Shown here piece after piece: positions 27,405-36,100 of a DNA stretch of 64,000 bases (the first letter of the stretch is position 1; every line of letters begins with the position of its first letter). A program made the translations under genes and the position numbers. The notes beneath the pieces are model-generated. The model searched no databases and was not told where the DNA came from. It was given only the letters and a program-made list of their open reading frames with translations. Origin of the DNA: Scytonema sp. UIC 10036 (GTDB lineage Bacteria; Cyanobacteriota; Cyanobacteriia; Cyanobacteriales; Nostocaceae); assembly GCF_009725235.1 (NCBI RefSeq), contig NZ_WJFC01000018.1, positions 1 through 64,000 of the forward strand, read 5' to 3'.

Positions 27405-29585
27405 ATGAGCCGTAGTATCTATGCTCTGCTAGTAGGTATTGATGAATACATTGAGCCTGTTCCGCCTTTAAATGGTTGTGTGAACGACATTCTGGCAGTA
27501 CAAGAATATTTACAAGGACGGGTCACTACAGATGGATATCAACTTCATATTCGCACGCTTTTAAATCAAGATGCTACCCGTCAGGCTGTTATTGATGGTT
27601 TTAGGCAGCATTTGTGTCAAGCCAGGAACGAAGATGTTGCCTTCTTTTACTATGCAGGGCATGGTAGCCAAGAGCAAGCACCACAAGAGTTTTGGGCTAT
27701 CGAGCCAGATCGACTGGATGAAACTTTAGTCTGCTATGACAGTCGCTGTTTGGGAGGGTGGGACTTGGCAGATAAGGAGTTAGCAAAGCTAATCGCTGAG
27801 GTAGCCGAAAAAACCCACGTTGCCATCATTTTAGACTGCTGTCACTCCGGTTCTGGCACCCGTGGCGATCTAGAAGGAGAAACAGCAATTCGTAAAACTT
27901 CTACCGATAAACGCAAGCGCCCGTTGGATAGTTTTATTTTCTCCTTGAGTGAAGCCGATAAACTTTCACCTACCCTTAGCCCGGAAAACAATCCCAGTGG
28001 TTGGAACTTCCCAAAAGGAAAACATATCGTCCTGGCTGCTTGTCGGGATAGTGAAACAGCGAAAGAATACTACGTGGATGGGGAAGCAAGGGGAGCATTT
28101 TCTTACTTTTTACTAGATACCTTAAAGAAAGCCAATGGCAGCTTAAGTTATAAAGATTTATTTAAGCGTACCAATGCCCTAGTTCGCAGTCAAGTTGATG
28201 CACAATCTCCACAAATCGAAGCCACGGAGTTGAGTGACTTAGACCAACCTTTTTTGGGAGGTGCGATCGCTCACCGTACACCCTACTTTACTGTCTTTTA
28301 CGATCGAAACTACGGCTGGGCGATCGATGGCGGTGCGGTTCATGGCATTTCTCAACCAGTTGGGGATGAGACAACGATACTTGCATTATTTCCCTTTGAC
28401 ACACCCACAGAGGAACTTCGCCAATTGTCAACGGCAATAGGTGAAGCAACAATCTTGGAAGTGATGCCGCAATTAAGTCAAGTAAGAATAAGTGGCATCG
28501 GGGATTTAAATCCGGAAATGACGTTAAAAGCAGTGGTCACCAGTCTGCCTCTACCACCCAAAGGAGTTCTCTTAGAAGGAGAACTTGCAGGGGTAGAATT
28601 AGCTCGTGCCACCCTGCTCACTGCTGCACGCGATCGACCCTCACTTTACGTCCGGGAAGTAGCAACACCTGAAACTGCCGAGTTTAAATTACTTGCCCGT
28701 GATGGTAAATATTTAATTACACGACCAGCAGATGACCGTCCCTTAGTTGCTTCTATTTCAGGTTACACCAACACCACCAGTTTGCAGGCGATTCAGCGAT
28801 TAGAACACATTACCCGTTGGATGAATATCGCTGAACTTTCCAGCCCAGCCACCAGCCGGATTCGTCCCGATGCCGTAGAAATGCTGATTTACCAGCAAAA
28901 TGGGCAACCATTGTCCGATCTTCAAATGCGCTTAGAATATCAACAAGAAAATGGCAAGTGGAGACAGCCCACATTCAAAATTAAGCTGAAAAATACCACT
29001 CAAGAACCACTTTATTGCGCCCTGCTTGATTTGAACGATCGCTATGCAGTCACAGCTGAGTTGTTAGATGGAGGAGGAATTTGGTGACAACCAAGCGGAC
29101 AAGTGGGAGATGAAGCATGGGTGAATCGAGGAAATCCAATTTATCCAGCAGCACCAGCAATCGGGATGTTGCTCAAGGCAATTAACAAATTTGCCGATGG
29201 GATTGAAACTGTTAATATTTCCATAAACCAGATGCATCCCGGTTCTGAGTTCTTGCAAAAATTAGCAGCTAGCCCTGACCCCAAAATACCGTACTCAATT
29301 ATTGCTGGAAATACATGTGTTATTCGCGCCGCCCTAAAAGCAGAAGCTAACCAAACTTCAAGTTCCCTAGAACGGCTCATGCAAAAATTATTTCATAAAG
29401 CCGTAGCGGTGCCCTTTTTCAGTCAACCTAATGACATTGCCGTTACAGTACAAAGTATGAAAAGCGTCAACATGGAAAGAAATCCACAACCACAAATTCA
29501 AGAAGTAGGTTGCGATCGCTTCGGTTACTTTACCAAGCCAGCAGGATTAAACGCACTCTCTCAGGCGCTGCTTCAAGCCCTATAA
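27405..29585 (+). pseudogene. Caspase-fold (C14/metacaspase-type) protease with in-frame TGA
   Basis: Frame 27405-29087 is 560 aa: p20-like domain with His86 in YYAGHGS and Cys146 in DCCHSGSG, the metacaspase-type dyad, and a C-terminal effector region with strands (residues about 290-550). Right after GGGIW comes TGA, and the same frame continues without another stop to 29585 (QPSGQVGDEAWVNRGNPIYP ... NALSQALLQAL), in the style of an alpha/beta-hydrolase-like or lipase-like tail seen in larger cyanobacterial caspase proteins. So one stop interrupts a longer gene. The protease half could still be made as a shorter protein. Whether readthrough occurs is unknown; a mutation or sequencing error are simpler. 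Cyanobacterial caspase-like proteins are linked to stress and cell death. Confidence 0.75.
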
Positions 29586-29849
29586 AACACATCTGACTTT
29601 GTAACTACAAGTCCTGAAGTAGTAAATACTGGAGTCAATAATACCAAAAATTTTCTCGAAAAGAACCCACTGAAATGGTGATTTTTAAGATATTTGGGGC
29701 ATTAGTAGCCGCTCTTCTCGGTTGCAGGTATTAAAGCAATTAAATACCACCCAACCTATGAATCCAACTCAACCCAGTCAAAATCTACGGGAATGATACC
29801 CAACAAATAAAAATACAATAGGAAGCAAACTTAAATCACCTTGAGCGCT
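29586..29849. other. Short gap, no gene
   Basis: A possible tiny start (MVIFKIFGALVAALLGC from 29675) reads only about 20 residues, so I do not call it. Confidence 0.4.
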
Positions 29850-30065
29850 ATGAAAACCTCAGCACTTCAACAAGCTATTGAATCAGTAGAAAGTTTACCA
29901 ATAGAAGATCAAGAAATCTTGCTCGATATCCTGCAAAAACGACTACTTGAACGGCGAAGAACTAACTTATACCAAGAAGTTCGCGAAATTAAACAAGAAT
30001 TTGCTGAAGGAAACGTAAAATTTGGGTCAGTCGATCAATTTTTAGCAGAATTAGATCAATTATGA
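29850..30065 (+). CDS. Type II antitoxin-like protein
   Basis: 71 aa from ATG 29850 (TTG 29841 rejected). The opening LQQAIESVESLPIEDQEILLDILQKRL is the pattern of small cyanobacterial antitoxins next to RelE/HigB-like toxins; it forms helices and should bind the toxin and its own promoter. Its stop overlaps the next ATG in an ATGA junction, so the two are a coupled pair. Confidence 0.65.
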   Translation: MKTSALQQAIESVESLPIEDQEILLDILQKRLLERRRTNLYQEVREIKQEFAEGNVKFGSVDQFLAELDQL

Positions 30066-30253
30066 AAATCGGTTGGACTCCCAAATCGCTTCGTGCTTTT
30101 AAACGTCTAATGCGTAAAAACCCAAATCTGAGACCCCTAATTGAACAAATATTACGCCAGTTAGCTGAAGATCCCTTTCATCCTAGTTTACATACTCACA
30201 AGCTCAAAGGCGATTTATCAAATATCTGGTCATCATCAATTGCTTGTAGTTAA
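30062..30253 (+). pseudogene. Truncated RelE/HigB-type toxin
   Basis: 63 aa. MKIGWTPKSLRAFKRLMRKNPNLRPLIEQILRQLAEDPFHPSLHTHKLKGDLSNIW matches the first two thirds of a RelE-family mRNA interferase (which cleaves mRNA on the ribosome). Normal members continue about 30 residues with the catalytic C-terminal strands (YRILFE...GTHDEVY); here SSSIACS* follows directly. The region after 30253 contains no continuation, so the toxin is probably inactive while its antitoxin is intact. Confidence 0.65.
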
Positions 30254-30383
30254 CTCTAAAACTGCTCTTTTATTTATATCTAGAATAGGATTCCAAGATA
30301 GTTGGAACTTTTATAAGGCTTCATCTTAGCATGAAGTACGCTCTATGTTGGGGTATAAACTTATATATTTCTCAACTCCAACT

Positions 30384-30965
30384 ATGAATTTGAAATTAAC
30401 TGCCATCACAAGCATTTTTGCAATTGCTGCAACATCTATTGTCAATCCTGGACTTGCTCAAGAAACAACGAAATACAAGGCAGGAGAATTTACCATCACT
30501 TTAGGTAGTGATGATTCTTATCAAGGATGTGACAGCCGCAATCGCTGCATCAAACTTCAAGGCTCACAATCTGTACGTGATGACGGATACAGAGGTAAGC
30601 TCTGGTTTAATGGAGAATATACTTACGCAGTGTCCTGGCGTGAGAACCAAGAAGGAAATATGCGTCTGAATATTCTTAAAGGCGATCGCCGTATTTTTAG
30701 CAGCGAACTTGTACCTATAGTTGACTTGAAGTGGATAACTTGGTGTGATGTCAAGGGCATTCAAACAGGACAACTTGCAGTGCGCTTTTCTCCCGGAGGC
30801 AAATCAAAAGCCGGATTAAACAATGGCAACACCGTTCGTGTCATTCGAGAGCAAGGAAATTGGGCTTATGTTGAAGTTGAGCAAGGTCCGAATGCCAGAG
30901 TTAAGGGTTTACAGGGTTGGGTAAATTCAAGTTATTTGCGTTGTACTCAAGAACCTATTGACTGA
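30384..30965 (+). CDS. Exported bacterial SH3-domain protein
   Basis: 193 aa from ATG 30384 (the reading to 30345 lengthens the signal peptide without support). Signal peptide to the AQE site (PGLAQETTKY). Two parts follow: a beta-rich domain with one Cys pair in SYQGCDSRNRCIKLQ, then an SH3b-like domain with AVRFSPGGKSKAGLNNGNTVRVIREQGNWAYVEVEQG and the typical closing GWVNSSYLR. SH3b domains bind peptidoglycan or peptides in the periplasm. The specific ligand is unknown. Confidence 0.75.
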   Translation: MNLKLTAITSIFAIAATSIVNPGLAQETTKYKAGEFTITLGSDDSYQGCDSRNRCIKLQGSQSVRDDGYRGKLWFNGEYTYAVSWRENQEGNMRLNILKGDRRIFSSELVPIVDLKWITWCDVKGIQTGQLAVRFSPGGKSKAGLNNGNTVRVIREQGNWAYVEVEQGPNARVKGLQGWVNSSYLRCTQEPID

Positions 30966-31513
30966 GCTTAAAAATGAAAGCGCATCATCTTATTGTGGTG
31001 GCGAGCACCCAATTTGGAAAAAACACGCCTGCGATGTTCGTAATCGCGTTTATACAGACTAAGTCCGCGTAGGCGGACTTGGTTTGTATAGCCGAGGCAG
31101 CGCGTTGCTCTGGTTCCCAGAGTTGAAGCGCCTGCCGTCGGTGAATTCTATTCTGAGGGCAATGTTCCAAAACGGGATGCTCCCATTGTGGTGCATAAGT
31201 AGGCTTGATTTCTACCTATAACTTAATGAGAACTATTTCTCTCTTACCACACAATTGCTAAACTACCCCTTGACGCGACAAGCTGATAGGGTTTTTATTT
31301 GGGTGCAGTGGTTTTCGGAGGCTCTACTATCTTAGTAGGAATATTAGGGAGCAGGCTGGTTTCATACCACGGAAGAATAATCTGAAAGTCTTGAACTGTC
31401 GTTTGCTCTTCATGACGTATCAACAGGCAGCGAACAGAGAAATAAGAGTTGATAATTTTTCTCTGACTGTATGAAAACACACCGCAGTAGGAATATTAGG
31501 AAGGGGTTCTGAA
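30966..31513. other. Gap with palindromic repeats and duplicated segment
   Basis: 31055-31090 has an AAGTCCGCGTAGGCGGACTT palindrome, 31108-31128 CTCTGGTTCCCAGAG (also in MITE copy A). 31192-31307 is nearly identical to 23204-23324 and here lies downstream of the intact HTH/Clp-N gene. No gene seen. Confidence 0.6.
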
Positions 31514-32179
31514 TTAAACTGTTTGTGCAAGTTGCTTATTTAGGGCTTCAAGATCGATTTCGTAACGCTTCAACAAGTCACTCAAAGCAGTTTTGTCTGT
31601 CTCCACCAGCCGAGTTAAACCCCACAACAGGTGTTCAGTCCCAATCGACTTTTTACCCTGAAGCCGAACAACTTGCAAGGCAAGTTCTAGCACGAATTTA
31701 CTTTGTGGGCTGAATTTTGTATTCTCACGGATCTCAAAAGAATGTTCATCGGTTTCAATAGAAACCAGGCAGCCATTGGCTCGAAGTAAACGAGCACTTG
31801 TTGTCGTTGGATCGGCTAACAAGCCAGCAAGCAGGTGTTCTGGCTCAACTTGTGAGTTCTGCGATCGCGTTGCCTCATTTCTGGCAAAATTGAGTGCATT
31901 GATTGCTTTTTCAGTAAACCGCTCAAAACCGAACTCGAAACCAAAGAAGTTTTTGACTCGTTCAGCTAGTGTTTGCATGGAATTCTTTGCCTCATAAATG
32001 AAAACGTCTTCGATAGCAACATTGAACAGGCTGGCAATTTTGAAAGCCATGTCAAGGCTGGGATCGAACTTGCCGGATTCAAAACCATTGACTGCCTGAC
32101 GACTAACTCCTAATTCTCTGGCGAGGTCAGATTGCGACCACTGGTGCAGTTGTCGAAGTTCTTTCAGTCGGTTTTTCAT
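31514..32179 (-). CDS. XRE-type HTH fused to Clp N-terminal domain
   Basis: 221 aa. Residues 1-60 are an XRE/Cro HTH (LKELRQLHQWSQSDLARELGVSRQAVNGFESGKFDPSLDMAFKIASLF, recognition helix SRQAVNGFES). After a short linker, residues about 75-220 hold a Clp_N-like double repeat: FTEKAINALNFARNEATRSQNSQVEPEHLLAGLLAD and SKFVLELALQVVRLQGKKSIGTEHLLWGLTRLVETD, the EHLL pair being the Clp_N hallmark. The Clp repeat domain normally binds substrates or adaptors of Clp ATPases. The fusion suggests a transcription factor controlled by, or recruiting, Clp proteolysis. A perfect palindrome in the upstream DNA (32230-32250) suits a dimeric operator. The gene has a remnant paralogue at 23322. Confidence 0.85.
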   Translation of the reverse strand: MKNRLKELRQLHQWSQSDLARELGVSRQAVNGFESGKFDPSLDMAFKIASLFNVAIEDVFIYEAKNSMQTLAERVKNFFGFEFGFERFTEKAINALNFARNEATRSQNSQVEPEHLLAGLLADPTTTSARLLRANGCLVSIETDEHSFEIRENTKFSPQSKFVLELALQVVRLQGKKSIGTEHLLWGLTRLVETDKTALSDLLKRYEIDLEALNKQLAQTV

Positions 32180-32229
32180 GGCTTTATTGGTCGGCTGTCA
32201 AGTATTACTTTACATCACAATCAAAAAAA

Positions 32230-32250
32230 TTGTCAAGTTTAACTTGACAA
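32230..32250. promoter_or_regulatory. Candidate operator upstream of the HTH/Clp-N gene
   Basis: TTGTCAAGTT-T-AACTTGACAA is a perfect inverted repeat, 51 nt before the start codon. A half site (GTCAAGTAT) occurs at 32198-32206 as well. XRE proteins bind such dyads, so autoregulation is likely; the dyad also contains TTGACA-like -35 matches. Confidence 0.6.
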
Positions 32251-32453
32251 ACGTGTCTGTGGTATCGTTTAGAGTCGTTGAGAATCTCGCTTCAGACACG
32301 CCATAACACGCTCCCCGACTGCTGTAAAGCTTGATATTTGGTTAGTAGTATAGAGATGCACTGTTTGAAGCATCTTTACGAAAAACATCTTTTTTTAAGA
32401 TTAATGTATTCGGTGCTCTAGATTATTCAATACATTTACTAGTATTTATTAAA

Positions 32454-33134
32454 TTAATTTAATCCTTCCTGTATTTTTCTATTTTTTAGAACTAACAAAG
32501 TCTTTTCTACTGTAGTGACCCCTATACCCTTGGTTGATAAAAATCTAGATAAGCTGCATATGTGCTCATCTTCCATCACCTTCTTAACTTTTTTCAGGTA
32601 AGCCTTTCCCAAACCAGTTACTTCTGTAAGCTCTTCTTCTGAAAGTGAGAAGAAAGTAGATTTGATTTCAGTAAAGATGTTATCGGGTGAGTCGGGATTG
32701 TAGATGTATATTTCGATAGGTAGGTCACATTGTTCAAGATATTTTTTCATAACTTCTAGCGATTTTTCTTCAGGAATACCTCCATTTTGAGTTCCAAGAA
32801 GTGGAAAAGCGATTGAGGTAATTCCCTTTTCCACATATGTGTCTACAAATTTTTGCAAACCTAATTCAAGAAATATCACCTCTGAAGGTTGTTTCCAATG
32901 CTTTTTAGTGGGAAAATTAAGAATCCATTGCTCCTCGGATTTATATAGCCACAGCTTACCAATATCAATGAGGTTTTTCTTACAAAGTTCTACATAACGC
33001 TCATACATTTCTGGATATCTCAAACGAAATTCTAATGCGATACCTGCTCCCATTACTCCTACACAGTTGATAGTGTTTACAATTGTTTGGCACTTGGAGG
33101 TAAATAAGTTTCCCTTAATGATTTCGAGGCTCAT
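32454..33134 (-). CDS. darG: DarG-like macrodomain protein
   Basis: 226 aa. Macrodomain over residues 1-150: VNTINCVGVMGAGIALEF (ADP-ribose loop), PEMYERYVELCKKNLIDIG, NFPTKKHWKQPSEVI at 73-87, GITSIAFPLLG. This matches DarG, the antitoxin that removes ADP-ribose from DNA bases; the KKHW lysine(s) align with the catalytic Lys in the family. The C-terminal 75 residues (LSEEELTEVTGLGKAYLKKVKK) are helical and differ from what I recall of standard DarG. ATG overlaps the end of the giant DarT-like gene by 20 nt, as in darTG operons. It should neutralise the DarT-like domain of that gene. Confidence 0.85.
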   Translation of the reverse strand: MSLEIIKGNLFTSKCQTIVNTINCVGVMGAGIALEFRLRYPEMYERYVELCKKNLIDIGKLWLYKSEEQWILNFPTKKHWKQPSEVIFLELGLQKFVDTYVEKGITSIAFPLLGTQNGGIPEEKSLEVMKKYLEQCDLPIEIYIYNPDSPDNIFTEIKSTFFSLSEEELTEVTGLGKAYLKKVKKVMEDEHICSLSRFLSTKGIGVTTVEKTLLVLKNRKIQEGLN

Positions 33135-36100
33135 TAGTGTATATTAACCAATTTTTTCCATATTCTTTAAAATAAACGCTCATCCGAGTATTTGGCTTAT
33201 ATTGTAGCTGAATATTACGGAAAGCTGTGACAGAGGTTGATTCCCCTAGCAAAACTTTAGAGATGTCATGAAATTTAGAACTAATTTCACGATTTAACAG
33301 GGTTTCTTGAGTAAATTTAAGATATAATTCACCCTCGATCGCATTGACCGAACTTCCATATTTCTCAATTTCCACCTCAAAATATTGACCATGATTTGTA
33401 ATTTTTATATGAGGATTTTCATGATAAAATAAATTTTTATCTAATATATCCTTTTCTTCAAAAACTCTGTGGGCGTATTTGGAATCTCTACCCATAAGAT
33501 GTAGTAAAAGCTGCTTATCATGCGTGTTTCGACAGATAAGGCTTATGTCCTCTAAATTTAGCTTAGTAAAGTCAAGGTAATGATGAATAATAAATTCTTG
33601 TTGAGATGCTCTCAAATAAGTGTCTTTACCAACTTGCTGTAATGTAGAGTAAACGTGATTAAAATCAAAATACTCTTTCAAAAAATCTACACTATTGCCG
33701 TAATGAGAGCCTGAAGCAGCAAGGTTTCCATTACTAATACCACATTTACCACCATGTGTTTCCAGTACTCGTTCAAGATTTACGCGGAAGAAAATTGGTA
33801 CGGGACACAGAGCATAAATGTTTCCTTTTCGCTTACCTAGTGATTCGTTATGCCATTGAGTAGGAGTTTTGGGGCGAAAATAGAAGCGTGCAAAATCTTT
33901 TACATCTTTACTAGTATGGGCAATCAAGCTTGCGCCCGCCGAATCTCGAAAATTATTGCACTTGTTCCTTGCTAGCAAGCGTTCACCTTGAAGAATTGAA
34001 ACAGCATTCTCAATGTGGGTAAAGTGATAAATATATCCCTTCCAAGAAGAAGATTGGCGATTAAGCCCGTCTAGAAGCACACGCGCAAATGCTTCCTGTT
34101 CTTGTTGCGATCGCTCTACAGAAAAATCATTACGAGTGCAAGTTGATTGAATTTCTAAGAAAGGATTATACTCCTCTATCTCTTCATTTTCTCTAGATGT
34201 CTCTTTGGAAGGTTCTGGAGAAAGAAGAACTTTTTCTCGTTCAATGACTATCAATACCATGTATTCGAGGATGTCTATTATCCGTCGCTCGCTGCCAAAC
34301 CAGGAACCTTCACGATTACAATACAAAATAGGAGCTATTTCTTCTCGTTTTTCTCCTCGTAAAAGGTAAATATACACCGCTTGGCGCTGTTCGTCAGTTT
34401 GTGCTTGTAACGCCCACATAACAATTTCATCTTTGGAAATACTGTCTCTCCTCAATCGACAAGCATAAAAGAAATTGAGAGATGCCTCGTTATAGTCAGA
34501 GTGAAGAATGCGATCGTCTGGAGCAAACCTAACTAACAAATTTTCCTCAATAGTATTGGATTGGCTGTCCAACAATTTCTGAGATGGTAGATAAGTACCA
34601 GCCTCAGATAAAAAGCGAACTGTTTCTAAAAAGCTTTGCAGATGACTGAGTTCTGAGGTTATACTGAAGCCATTAAAAAATTCTTTTGAAATAAGTTCGC
34701 CAATATAACTAGCCTTGTATGGTGTCACCTTTGGTTCATCCATTCCTATTTCGTTTTTCAAAACGTCGAGTAGCTGCAAGTCTCTGACGGTATAACGCCG
34801 TTCATCAAAAGCTGCTTCTAAAAGTTTCTTGACTTCTTCCCATCTCTCACGCGCAATGAGGTTACCCTGATACTGTTGTTGAAAATTAGACCAGTTCGCA
34901 ACTTTTAAAAAACAACTTTGCTCTAAGAGTTTGCCTGTGACTCTATATTTAACATTATCAAGCGAGATGAGTTGACGATGGTAACCGTACAAGCCACTGG
35001 GTAGAGACTGACAGTGAGTAATCAAATAACCCATAGCGCGATCGCCTGTCAACATATTACGGATAATGTCAATTCCCTCGCTTTGGTCTTTCTGTTGCCA
35101 GCTAACTGCCAAAGTATTCCATAAGAAGCTCCAAAACTCGTACTTATCAATATTTGGAATACCCAATGTTGCTGCCAGTGCCTGCCAGTTGTCTTCACTC
35201 GCACGCTTAAGGTTATGAAGAACTTCTCCTAATCCCTGCCCTATACGTTGTGCTAAGTGCCGATTGCGAGTAGATGATTTCACTAAGCTTTCTCGCCCTG
35301 GAGTAATATCTAAGTCAGCATTCAATACAAAACCAAGGAAAAGTTGTTCTCGTGTGGGTGCTGTTACCCAAAAAGTTGGAGTATCTTTAGGAAGCGCAGG
35401 ATAGAGACGACCGTTTTGCTCAAAAATACCCAAAAGCAACGAAGCGTCTTCGCCCGGAAGTTTAAAACATAGCAGTATTGATTCTCGATCGTCACTTGCC
35501 CTGCGACATTTACTTGTTTCTACTCCAGGAACATTTAAGACAGGAGATGGATTCCAAGATAAACGCTCTTCTAGATGCTGTTGGTTAATAAATCTACAAG
35601 TTTTTATTCCTTTTGCAAAAACTAATAAAATGCTAATAAGCTCTTGAAAATCTTTTACTACATCTTGGACATATCTCTTCTGCTCAAGAGCTAATTCTAC
35701 AATCGTTGCATCGGGTAACTCAATATAATGCTGTAAGTATTCTCTGAGTTCGTTAGTTTTTTCGTGATTAAGCCGTGATGGTATCAGCCCACCTGCAACA
35801 GAGAATCCTAAATTCTTACTAAGCACGCAAGGTTGCCTGCAAGCAAGATAAATGCTTTTAAAGCCCAACCCAAATTTGCCCGTTACACCATCTCCTTTGT
35901 CGGAAATGTTGAAAGTCAGCATTTTCTCTAAGTCGCGATCGAACCCCTTATCGTGATATTGTATTTCAGGATGGTTATGATGTTGAAAACAACCAATCGG
36001 TCTACCAGCATGGATAAATAAGAGCTTGTTTTCAGAGCATACTATAATAAACTGCTTTCTCTTTTCCTCCAAGTTCTTTGTTCTTGACATTTCCATCCAT

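Noticed and set aside
29085..29087. TGA in the caspase gene as selenocysteine or Trp codon
   Set aside because: No selenocysteine insertion hairpin or recoding evidence, and other genes use TGA as stop; a nonsense change or read error is simpler.
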